DNA of 64,000 bases from an uncultured Chitinophaga sp. (GTDB lineage Bacteria; Bacteroidota; Bacteroidia; Chitinophagales; Chitinophagaceae): positions 1-64,000 of the forward strand of contig NZ_CALEJS010000011.1 in the NCBI RefSeq assembly GCF_937898475.1, given 5' to 3'. The notes below the pieces were generated by a model. That model saw nothing but the letters and a program-made list of their open reading frames with translations. It was not told the origin of the DNA and did no database searches. Of this stretch, positions 50,607 to 59,014 are shown piece by piece (positions within the stretch are counted from its first letter, which is position 1; the number at the start of each line of letters is the position of its first letter). The position numbers were made by a program, and so were the translations under genes.

Positions 50607-50620
50607 TGCAATCGTTTGCA
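50607..50620. promoter_or_regulatory. LacI-type operator 2 (TGCAATCGTTTGCA)
   Basis: This 14-mer is identical to operator 1, here flanked to give GTGCAATCGTTTGCAC, a 16-bp near-perfect palindrome. It lies 201 bp upstream of susC and 285 bp upstream of the macroglobulin gene, so it could act on either divergent unit. Confidence 0.7.
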
Positions 50621-50810
50621 CTCCTGAAGCATTAAAAGTCCATTGGCTGAAAGTTCATAGTTGGAAATTTAACGATTGATCAAGATGTTGGTTTAAATCT
50701 GACGACGTGATTGCTTTTGCTCTTCTATACGTGGAAATCCATATTAAACACTCATACTGAAGCATTTAACGTGGAAAAAGTAAGTCCTCTTGAAACAAAT
50801 GTATAAAAAA

Positions 50811-50822
50811 ACAATCGATTGT
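50811..50822. promoter_or_regulatory. CG-centred palindrome ACAATCGATTGT before the macroglobulin gene
   Basis: A perfect 12-bp dyad, 83 bp upstream of ATG 50905. Its core CAATCGATTG is related to the LacI-type operators nearby but not identical (GCAATCGTTTGC). It may be a weaker site of the same regulator or an unrelated palindrome. Confidence 0.35.
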
Positions 50823-50904
50823 AAGAAAAATATTTCCAGGAATTTTATGTATTTCGGCGCACGCAATGCATCCTGTATTAAATTTAACAATGTCCCTGAC
50901 CCAT

Positions 50905-53900
50905 ATGAAGTACTTATTTTTAGGATCCATCCTGTTACTCAGCACTCTTTATTCCTTTGCCCAGCGCAATCTATCCGGCAGTATGCAAGGTAGTCATTAT
51001 ACCTACGTATACCGCCTGGCTCCCCGCGAGGCAGACGCATTGAGGAACCGGAACGGTTTCAGAAAGGCTGCTGAAAAATATCTCCACTCCTTAACAGACT
51101 CTTTTCCTGCAGGCGCAAAGATCCCTGCGCTGCAGCCGGGCAATTACCTGCTGCTGAACGCCCGTGGCGATCAAATGAAGTACCGGTTGTACACCACTCC
51201 CGACCTGAACGTGAAAACCATCAGTAACGCTCACGACCTGTCTGTTGCCGTACACTCCAAACAAGGGGCATTGATCAGTGACGCCACTGTTATGGTAAAG
51301 AAAAAAAAATTGACCTATCAACCTGCCACCAATACCTATGGCGTAGTAAAACCGCGGAGGGAAGGCGAAGTAAGGGTTTACTATAATAATACCAGTTACG
51401 CGTTTCCCATGCAAAAGAACAGGACACGGCGGCCTTTTCTGCGCAACCTGCCTTACAGTTTTCCGCTTAAGTATATGTTATCCCCCTTCCGCCACAAACA
51501 GCGCGCTGATTACAATGGCGCTTACTTTACAGGCCCTGTGCCCTATGAAAAAGGATTCAGGGGTTTTATGGCCTTCAATAAACCTAAATATAAACCGGGA
51601 GACACGGTGTTCCTGAAAGCGTTTGTAGAAACGGCCAGCGGCAAACTCGTAAACAGGCCCCTCCTGCTACGCCTCAGCACCGAATATTTTGATACAGATA
51701 CTATCCTGGCGGTGATCCAGCCTTACCGGCCGGGCGGCTATACTTACCAGTTGGTATTATCCGACAGCCTGGATATTGACCTGGATGAGGAATACCTGCT
51801 CACCCTTGAAGAAGAACGCAGCAGAAAGTATGACCTGGAGGAATACGATGGCGACCTGGACGAAGATGCATATGCCATAAAACGAAAGGTATTGATGCGC
51901 GGTAAGTTTGAATATGAAGAATATGAACTGGAGGCTGTCACCTTCCAGGCGCGCAGCAGCCAGGCAACACATTGCAACGGCGAACAGCTATCCATCTTCC
52001 TGAAAGCTGCGGATGAAAACGGGATGGCCGTAATGGACGGCCGTGTGAACATAGTGGTAAAAACCGGTCCCTACAGCGCCCATAGCTTTTATGCGCCGCG
52101 GGCCTTTTTACCAGATACACTGTGGACACACAGTCAGACGCTGGAAAGCATCGGGGATACAAAAGTACTTATACCCGACAGCATCTTCCCTCCTGCTGAC
52201 TTTAACTATGTGATCGAGTGTTCCTTCCTGAATACCAGCAATGAACTGCAAACAAAAAACCTTCAACAGACCTACCGGCACAACCCCGAAAGCATTTCAT
52301 TTACCTTGCAGCGGGACAGCCTTGCCATCAGCTACCAACTATCCGGCAAAGCCGTAACCCGTACAGGTATGCTGTATATCACCGGAAAGAGTGGCGACAC
52401 GATCCAAACCCGCCCCATTTCCATGCCGGCCCTTGTTAAAGTAAATCCCTTTGCTGCGGCATACAAGGTAAGCTGTGATGGCCTTCGTGATGAATACCAG
52501 CTGCACCGGGAAGAAGGAATGATATCCTGTCTCAGCTTAATGACATATGATACTGTGGAAGTACAACTGGTAAATCCCCGCCGCCTGCATGTATGGTACA
52601 CCATTTTTGCGGGCAATAAAATAGTGCTGAAAGGCTACGGGGATTCACTTAACTACCGTGAGAAGATTACAAAGCCGGGCAATTACTATGTTTCCCTCCA
52701 ATACATCTATGCAGGTCAGGTTTACAATAAAAATTACAGCATACCTTATAAAGACAGGATACTGAATATCCATACAGACCAACCCGCATCCGTATACCCC
52801 GGGCAGCAGCTACGGATAGGTATACACGTAACGGACTATAAAGGAGATCCTGTACCCGGCGCAGATATAACGGCTTATGGGTATACCGGCAAGTTTAAAG
52901 CAAACGCTCCCGCCATTCCCTACCTCGGTAAAAATTACCCGGCCCGCCGCTGGTATCAGTTCCCGGACCTGCAGGCAAAAGAGACAATGGAACACCAGGC
53001 GGCGCTTGACTGGCAACGCTGGAGCCGGGAACTGCAGCTGGACACGGTGGAATACTATAAATTCCTGCATCCCGAAGGCATCTATATTAACCGGGAGCCC
53101 GCAGCAGACAATATCACCCAGGTAGCTCCCTTTGTTGTAAATAAAGGCAAAGCGGAATCCATTCAGCTGCTATATATCGACGAAGTACCTGTTTTCTACC
53201 TTCATGCACAGCAAGTGCAGCGCTACAGTTTCCGGGTAACGGAGGGCAGGCATAACATACGCCTTCGCACCCTTAACCAGCTGATCACTATAGACAGTGT
53301 ATGGGTGACCAAGGGTATGAAAACCTTCCTGTCTGTTGATGTGAATGTACCCCACAAGCATGTAAAGGTCACCAAAATGCCCCACCAGCTCAGCAAATAT
53401 GAACTGCAGCTGTGGAGTAAATACATGCTGCTCATCAACAACAATTTCGGTGAAAACTTTGCCTATATACACCAGGAACCCAACTATACGTTATTGCACA
53501 AGGGCAGCGGCTACTACCCATCCGCCATACTTGCAGGACCCTTTGGCAATAAGTGGGCCAGCCTGGTGGTGAAGAACAAGTTTAAACAGCCCTTTGAAGC
53601 GGAAGGTTCCTGGGAGTATACTATCAGCAAGGGACTGATACGTCAAAAACAATTTAACCATCAATTTCATCTGCCAACAGGATTGCTGCCCGGCTTTTCA
53701 TCCCATAACTTCCGCGATTTTGTACTCACAGAAAAAGAAATTGACAGTCTCTGGCAGGATTACCTGGATATCCGCAGCTATACCGCGGATCTTTTCCTCA
53801 ATAATACCTCGGATGGAACCGGCAACGGGTGGCTGCGCATAGGGCCGCCGGTTGATACAGCCAATAAAAAACTGTTTGTAAAGAACATTATCCTCTTCCG

Positions 53901-56706
53901 TTATGACAATCCTGATTTTATAGCCATATACCCCGGTAGCAGAACTGATCTAGGCAATCTACCCCCCGGAGACTATCGTCTGCTTTTCCTGTTGAAAAGG
54001 AACCGCTACATTATTAAGGACAGTGTAACCATACTGCCCGATGGCACCAATTACTACAGTATGGAAAATATGGAACAGCAAGCTGCAGACAGCACCAGCA
54101 TCCGTATTGCCAGGATCATAGAACAACGTGCACTGCAACACGGATACAGGCAGGGCAGCTATGAGCTGGACGAGATCAAGGAAACATTCAATGAACAATA
54201 TCTCAACCCGGCCACTTTTGCAGAAGTGATCAACGGTGTAGTGCTTGATGAATTCAATACGCCGCTACCAGGAGTTACCATCCATGTAAAAGGAACAAAG
54301 GTAGGAACCCTTACTGACAAAAATGGCAAATTCAGCCTGCGGGCGCCATCCAAAGGCACCATCGTGATCAGTTTCATTGGGTATGTTGCCCAGGAGATCA
54401 AAGTGGGTAAGCTGGACTTTTATCGTATTCAACTCACGCTGTCCAACTTCTCTTTGCAGGAAGTAGTAGTAAGCGGATACGGTGTAAAGCATAAAAGATC
54501 CCTTACCGGCGCAGTAACCAGGGAGTATAACGGATTGCTCCAGGGGAAGGTAGCGGGTGTTATTGTAAGAGGAGTAAACACCAACAGCGTTAACAGTCAA
54601 CCGTTGATCATTGTAGACGGCCTGCCCTACAACGGCAGTATGGCAGATCTGGATAAAACGCAGCTGGCCAATGTGGATGTATTAGAAGGCGATGAAGCCA
54701 TCGCTATGTTCGGCGAAAGAGCGGCAGCGGGCGTTATTGTGGTTACTACAAATAAAATGGCCCCATCCGGCAACCCTGATGTAACGCTGCCCGGTAATAC
54801 ACTGCGCCACAATTTCCGCGATCATGCCTACTGGCAGCCCGCCCTGCTGACAGATGCCAACGGGAATGCCTCCTTCCAGGTAACATTTCCCGATGATATT
54901 ACCAGCTGGCGCACTTTCGTTATTGCTATGAACGGTAAGCGGCAATCCGGCATCCTGGAACAGCGCATTCAGTCATTCAAAGCCCTGAGTGGCAATATAA
55001 GTCTTCCGCAGTTTGCCATAGCAGGTGATACTATGCACGTGATCGGCAAAACACTGAATTACCTTTCAGACAGCATTGCCGTAAAAAGAACGTTCTCCGT
55101 GAATAATACCCTGTTCAAAGAAGACAGCCTTCACCTGCGCAATTCCTGGATCGATACTTTTGCCATCAGCGCCGGCAACCCTGATTCGCTGAAGCTGAAG
55201 TACACGGTACAAAGATCCAATGGCTATTTTGACGGTGAAGAAAGGGCCATACCGGTTTACCCGCAGGGCGTACCGGCAACCTCGGGTATGTTTGCGCCTT
55301 TATACAGGGATACCACTTTTCAGCTGTCGCTGCCGCCCGATACCAGCGCCATACAGCTCTATGCAGAAACTTCTTTACTGCCGGTGTGGTACGAAGAAGC
55401 AGAAAACATTCACCGCTATGAATATTACTGTAACGAACAGCTGGCGTCTAAACTCAAGGCATTGCTGGCACAAAAGAAAATAGACCGGCTCCTTCAACGT
55501 CCCTTTAAAAATGAAAAACACATCCGCGAGCTGATCAAACAGCTGGGCCAGGGCAAATCACAGACCGGGCTCTGGGGATGGTGGGCCAATACCCACCCGT
55601 CCACCTGGATTTCCCTGCATGTGATAGAAGCGCTGATGGAAGCCGAAAAGAACGGCTATCCCATTTCCATAGACCGGAAACTGCTGACAGATTATCTTAT
55701 TTATAACCTGGACAGCTACCACGGTACTGAAAAGATCGCCGCTCTACACCTGCTGCGGCAACTAGGCGCCCAGGCAGATTTCAAGTCATATATCACCGCC
55801 ATTGAAAAATCTGCTGCTACCCGCTCACTGTATGAACAGCTGCGGCTTGCCGAGCTTAAACAACAGCTAAACCTTCCCCTGGTATTGGACACCTTTATCC
55901 GCAAACAACAGCATACCATGTTCGGCAACACTTACTGGGGTGAAGACGGCTATCTGTTCTTTGACAACGCTATACAAAACACCTTGTGCATGTACCGTAT
56001 GCTGAAAAGGACTGGCGGCTATGATGATCTGCTGCAAAGAACACTCGCTTATTTGCTGGAACAGAGAAAAAGCGGTCACTGGCGTAATACGTATGAAGCA
56101 TCGCTGATACTGGAGACGATCCTGCCGGATCTGCTGGATGCAAACCACCACCTGCAGCCTGCCACTTTAAGCATGCGTGGCGGGGAACAAATGACCATCA
56201 CTTCCTTCCCTTTCTCCAAAACGATCAGTAACAATGAAACGCTAAGCATCAGCAAGCAAGGCAGTATGCCGGTTTATTTTACTGCGTACCGCCGCTACCG
56301 GGATCCTCATCCTGCAAAGCTTTCGGGCAATTTTGAAGTAAGCAGTTCTTTTGAGCAGAACGGTCAGCCGCTTGGTTTGCTAAAGGCAGGCGCACCGGTA
56401 ATGCTAAAGGTAACGGTACATGTAAAAGCAGATGCTGACTATGTAATGGTGGAAATACCGATCCCTGCGGGTTGTTCCTACAGAAATAAAATGCAGTCAT
56501 ATGGCAGAAATGAAGTGCATCGTGAGTACTTCAAAAACAAGGTAAGCATCTTCTGCAGCAGCCTGCGCAAGGGTAAACACGTATTCACCGTTTCATTACT
56601 GCCCAGGTACACCGGTGTTTATACCCTTAATCCCGCCAGGGCGGAAATGATGTATTTTCCTATATTTAACGGCCGAGAAGCCATAAAAAAAGTGCACATA
56701 GAATAG
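50905..56706 (+). CDS. Giant alpha-2-macroglobulin-like protein with inserted SusC-type regulatory/plug segment
   Basis: The start at 50905 (MKYLFLG) gives a signal peptide ending SFAQ; 1933 aa result. An MG2-like domain (about 210-260, YEKGFRGFMAFNKPKYKPGD) is followed by several beta-sandwich domains. At about 1107-1180 comes a carboxypeptidase-regulatory domain (INGVVLDEFNTPLPGVTIHV). At about 1183-1282 there is a plug-like segment (LQEVVVSGYGVKHKRSLTGA, PLIIVDGLPYNG, AMFGERAAAGVIVVTT). The macroglobulin part resumes at about 1307 (YWQPALLTDANGNASFQVTF). The thioester motif Cys1509-Asn-Glu-Gln1512 (YCNEQLASKL) is intact, followed by an all-alpha thioester domain. No barrel follows the plug. 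It probably traps or binds targets at the cell surface; the plug may dock to an outer-membrane partner. Confidence 0.88.
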   Translation: MKYLFLGSILLLSTLYSFAQRNLSGSMQGSHYTYVYRLAPREADALRNRNGFRKAAEKYLHSLTDSFPAGAKIPALQPGNYLLLNARGDQMKYRLYTTPDLNVKTISNAHDLSVAVHSKQGALISDATVMVKKKKLTYQPATNTYGVVKPRREGEVRVYYNNTSYAFPMQKNRTRRPFLRNLPYSFPLKYMLSPFRHKQRADYNGAYFTGPVPYEKGFRGFMAFNKPKYKPGDTVFLKAFVETASGKLVNRPLLLRLSTEYFDTDTILAVIQPYRPGGYTYQLVLSDSLDIDLDEEYLLTLEEERSRKYDLEEYDGDLDEDAYAIKRKVLMRGKFEYEEYELEAVTFQARSSQATHCNGEQLSIFLKAADENGMAVMDGRVNIVVKTGPYSAHSFYAPRAFLPDTLWTHSQTLESIGDTKVLIPDSIFPPADFNYVIECSFLNTSNELQTKNLQQTYRHNPESISFTLQRDSLAISYQLSGKAVTRTGMLYITGKSGDTIQTRPISMPALVKVNPFAAAYKVSCDGLRDEYQLHREEGMISCLSLMTYDTVEVQLVNPRRLHVWYTIFAGNKIVLKGYGDSLNYREKITKPGNYYVSLQYIYAGQVYNKNYSIPYKDRILNIHTDQPASVYPGQQLRIGIHVTDYKGDPVPGADITAYGYTGKFKANAPAIPYLGKNYPARRWYQFPDLQAKETMEHQAALDWQRWSRELQLDTVEYYKFLHPEGIYINREPAADNITQVAPFVVNKGKAESIQLLYIDEVPVFYLHAQQVQRYSFRVTEGRHNIRLRTLNQLITIDSVWVTKGMKTFLSVDVNVPHKHVKVTKMPHQLSKYELQLWSKYMLLINNNFGENFAYIHQEPNYTLLHKGSGYYPSAILAGPFGNKWASLVVKNKFKQPFEAEGSWEYTISKGLIRQKQFNHQFHLPTGLLPGFSSHNFRDFVLTEKEIDSLWQDYLDIRSYTADLFLNNTSDGTGNGWLRIGPPVDTANKKLFVKNIILFRYDNPDFIAIYPGSRTDLGNLPPGDYRLLFLLKRNRYIIKDSVTILPDGTNYYSMENMEQQAADSTSIRIARIIEQRALQHGYRQGSYELDEIKETFNEQYLNPATFAEVINGVVLDEFNTPLPGVTIHVKGTKVGTLTDKNGKFSLRAPSKGTIVISFIGYVAQEIKVGKLDFYRIQLTLSNFSLQEVVVSGYGVKHKRSLTGAVTREYNGLLQGKVAGVIVRGVNTNSVNSQPLIIVDGLPYNGSMADLDKTQLANVDVLEGDEAIAMFGERAAAGVIVVTTNKMAPSGNPDVTLPGNTLRHNFRDHAYWQPALLTDANGNASFQVTFPDDITSWRTFVIAMNGKRQSGILEQRIQSFKALSGNISLPQFAIAGDTMHVIGKTLNYLSDSIAVKRTFSVNNTLFKEDSLHLRNSWIDTFAISAGNPDSLKLKYTVQRSNGYFDGEERAIPVYPQGVPATSGMFAPLYRDTTFQLSLPPDTSAIQLYAETSLLPVWYEEAENIHRYEYYCNEQLASKLKALLAQKKIDRLLQRPFKNEKHIRELIKQLGQGKSQTGLWGWWANTHPSTWISLHVIEALMEAEKNGYPISIDRKLLTDYLIYNLDSYHGTEKIAALHLLRQLGAQADFKSYITAIEKSAATRSLYEQLRLAELKQQLNLPLVLDTFIRKQQHTMFGNTYWGEDGYLFFDNAIQNTLCMYRMLKRTGGYDDLLQRTLAYLLEQRKSGHWRNTYEASLILETILPDLLDANHHLQPATLSMRGGEQMTITSFPFSKTISNNETLSISKQGSMPVYFTAYRRYRDPHPAKLSGNFEVSSSFEQNGQPLGLLKAGAPVMLKVTVHVKADADYVMVEIPIPAGCSYRNKMQSYGRNEVHREYFKNKVSIFCSSLRKGKHVFTVSLLPRYTGVYTLNPARAEMMYFPIFNGREAIKKVHIE

Positions 56707-56728
56707 AACATTTAAACGGAACAACGTC

Positions 56729-57151
56729 ATGCAGATATACCAGCAAATGATTGAGCTGAAAGAAAGATCCAGGGGTTTTCACCTGATCACCGCAGAAGTG
56801 CTGCATGCACTGCCGCAGATCAGCCAGCTGACCAGCGGCATGTGCCAGGTTTTTATTCAGCATACCTCTGCATCGCTTTGTATCAATGAGAACGCTGATC
56901 CCACCGTACGGGTAGACTTTGAAACCTTCTTCAATAAAGCCGTGCCTGAAAACGACCCGGATTATATACATAATGATGAAGGCCCGGACGATATGCCGGC
57001 CCACTTGAAAGCAGCCATCCTCGGCAGTTCCGTGATGATACCCATCCGGAACGGCCGGCTGGCGCTGGGTACCTGGCAGGGAATTTACTTGTGCGAGCAC
57101 CGCGATTATGGCGGCAGAAGAAGGCTCGTTATCACCGCCTGGGGAGCATAG
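56729..57151 (+). CDS. yjbQ: YjbQ-family protein (UPF0047)
   Basis: The whole 140-aa family pattern is present: the start YQQMIELKERSRGFHLIT, the core VFIQHTSASLCINENADPTV, HNDEGPDDMPAHLKAAILGS and the end LALGTWQGIYLCEHRDYGGR. Members have a weak thiamine-phosphate synthase activity and bind a metal through the conserved His residues; the true role is unsettled. It lies 22 bp after the macroglobulin gene on the same strand. Its last 20 bases overlap the 3' end of the convergent gene at 57132. Confidence 0.95.
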   Translation: MQIYQQMIELKERSRGFHLITAEVLHALPQISQLTSGMCQVFIQHTSASLCINENADPTVRVDFETFFNKAVPENDPDYIHNDEGPDDMPAHLKAAILGSSVMIPIRNGRLALGTWQGIYLCEHRDYGGRRRLVITAWGA

Positions 57152-57653
57152 CCTTCACCGCTTTCTTCCCCTTCTTTTTACCGCTGCATAAAGCAATAAG
57201 CGCGGCAGTAGCTACGGTACACAGCACTACCTTTCCGATCAGGCGGGTAGGGCTGTGTTTCCATTCCGCTTTCCATCCCCACTCAGCAAAGATATTGGGC
57301 ACATGCCCCTGCTTCAGGTCATCCACAATGCCTTCCACCACGTTCACCCTGTCTGCCAGCAGCAGGGGTATCCAGTGGCCAAAGCTGCCTTCGCTGTAGT
57401 TAAAGGCATAGCGGCGTATTTTTCCGCTCAGGCCGGAGGGTGGTACAGATGTGCCGAAAACAGCAGACACAGAAGGACGTTCATTTGAATGCAGTACTTC
57501 AACGCTCAGCGGCTGCGGCGGCGGCGCCTGGTAAGATAAACGTTTATGATCATCGCCATTATACCGCTTCATTGGGTAGGTAGGATCATTCTCAGGATCA
57601 GCGTCAATGCCCCAACCTTTAATATGTGCAAACTGATTGTTTTGGTCTTCCAT
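57132..57653 (-). CDS. Hypothetical single-pass membrane protein (173 aa)
   Basis: A hydrophilic N-terminal region of about 135 residues opens with AHIKGWGIDADPENDPTYPM and continues with a Pro-rich stretch (YQAPPPQPLSVEVLHSNERP). One hydrophobic segment (LIGKVVLCTVATAALIALCS, about 138-157) and a very basic tail (GKKKGKKAVKAMLPRR) follow. The tail suggests a cytoplasmic C-terminus. It begins 11 bp after the alcohol dehydrogenase on the same strand, so the two form an operon. I do not know the family's function. Confidence 0.75.
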   Translation of the reverse strand: MEDQNNQFAHIKGWGIDADPENDPTYPMKRYNGDDHKRLSYQAPPPQPLSVEVLHSNERPSVSAVFGTSVPPSGLSGKIRRYAFNYSEGSFGHWIPLLLADRVNVVEGIVDDLKQGHVPNIFAEWGWKAEWKHSPTRLIGKVVLCTVATAALIALCSGKKKGKKAVKAMLPRR

Positions 57654-57664
57654 GGTAATGTCTT

Positions 57665-58822
57665 TTAAGCATTTGCAGATGGTGGAATCAGCACCGGCTT
57701 GATACAGCCGTCGAGCTTGGAGGAGAAGATCTGGTAAGCGTCTGCCACTTCCTCCAGTGGTATACGATGGGTGATGATGTCGCTGGGCTTTACCCTTCCC
57801 GACATCACATGATCGATCAGTTTTGGCAGCAGGCGTTTCACAGATGCCTGGTTGGCCCTGATGGTAATGCCCTTGTTCACCACGTTACCGATCGGTATCA
57901 GGTTGCCTGTCGGGCCATACACACCTACTATGGAAACAATACCGCCCTTCTTTACTGAATTAATGGCCCAGTGCAGGGCAGTTGCAGATCCCGCCTGCAG
58001 TAACATCTTTCTGCCGGTGATGGTTTGCATGGCGCTTCCTGCCGCTTCACAGCCTACTGCATCAATACATACGTCTGCACCGAAATAATCTGTAGTCTTT
58101 TTGATGAACAGTACGGGGTCGCCCAGGGAGCGGAAATTATAGGCTTCGCATTGTGCATAGGTGCGTACAAAATCCAGCCGGTATTCCAGGTGATCAATAA
58201 CGATCACACGGCCTGCGCCAAACAGCCAGGCGCTTTTGGCGGCCATAATGCCTACTGGTCCCGCTCCGAATACTACCACCGTATCCCCTTTCCTGATACC
58301 GCCCATTTCTGCCGCCTGGTAACCCGTAGGAAAAACATCCGTCAGCAGCACTGCATCATCAGGATCCATACCAGCGGGTATTATTTCAGGGCCAATATCT
58401 GCATAAGGCACGCGCACATATTCTGCCTGTCCGCCATCATATCCGCCAGCGGTATGCGAGTAGCCAAAGATGCCGCCCACAGCCGTAGCCTCGGGATTGG
58501 ATTCATGGCAATTGCCAAACAGGCCCTGTGTGCAGAAGGGACAAACGCCACAGGCAATATTGAATGGCACCAGCACATGATCGCCGGGCTTCAGCCGCTG
58601 CACTTCCGATCCTACTGCTTCCACTACACCGGTGAACTCGTGTCCAAAGGTCATTCCTACACGGGTATCCGGCACCAGCCCGTGATACAGATGCAGGTCA
58701 GACCCACAGATACAGGAGCGGGTAACGCGTACAATCGCATCGCCGGGATGCAGCAGTTCAGGATAGGGCTTGTTGAAATCCGGGCGAACCCTGTAAGGGC
58801 CGCGATAGTTCATAGCAAGCAT
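57665..58822 (-). CDS. Zinc-dependent alcohol/formaldehyde-type dehydrogenase
   Basis: A medium-chain dehydrogenase with catalytic zinc ligands in CICGSDLHLYHG and GHEFTG, and structural zinc ligands in ACGVCPFCTQGLFGNCH. The Rossmann motif is VVVFGAGPVGIMAAKSAWLF. About 385 residues and the sequence SNPEATAVGGIFGYSHTAGG match the glutathione-independent formaldehyde-dehydrogenase-like group common in Bacteroidota. The natural substrate is unknown. It leads a two-gene unit with the 173-aa membrane protein. Confidence 0.93.
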   Translation of the reverse strand: MLAMNYRGPYRVRPDFNKPYPELLHPGDAIVRVTRSCICGSDLHLYHGLVPDTRVGMTFGHEFTGVVEAVGSEVQRLKPGDHVLVPFNIACGVCPFCTQGLFGNCHESNPEATAVGGIFGYSHTAGGYDGGQAEYVRVPYADIGPEIIPAGMDPDDAVLLTDVFPTGYQAAEMGGIRKGDTVVVFGAGPVGIMAAKSAWLFGAGRVIVIDHLEYRLDFVRTYAQCEAYNFRSLGDPVLFIKKTTDYFGADVCIDAVGCEAAGSAMQTITGRKMLLQAGSATALHWAINSVKKGGIVSIVGVYGPTGNLIPIGNVVNKGITIRANQASVKRLLPKLIDHVMSGRVKPSDIITHRIPLEEVADAYQIFSSKLDGCIKPVLIPPSANA

Positions 58823-58950
58823 GGTAAATGGTTTTATGTAAGGAACAGAAAAACCATACCAATTGTGTCTTTACCACGCATGACGCAGTGCCGTCACCTG
58901 TTCTTGCGCCATTATCTGAACGTTATGAGGAAAATTGTATACAAAAGAAA

Positions 58951-58988
58951 CCGGGCTATTCAAAGGAAGACTTCCCCGAATAGCCCGG
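58951..58988 (-). terminator. Terminator of the tricorn-like protease gene
   Basis: CCGGGCTATT pairs perfectly with AATAGCCCGG (10 bp), and an inner GGAAG/CTTCC pair fills the loop. On the minus strand the stem is followed by TTTCTTTT, so it terminates the gene whose stop is at 59015. Confidence 0.85.
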
Positions 58989-59014
58989 CGGTTGTTATTG
59001 TTGATCCGCTTTTT

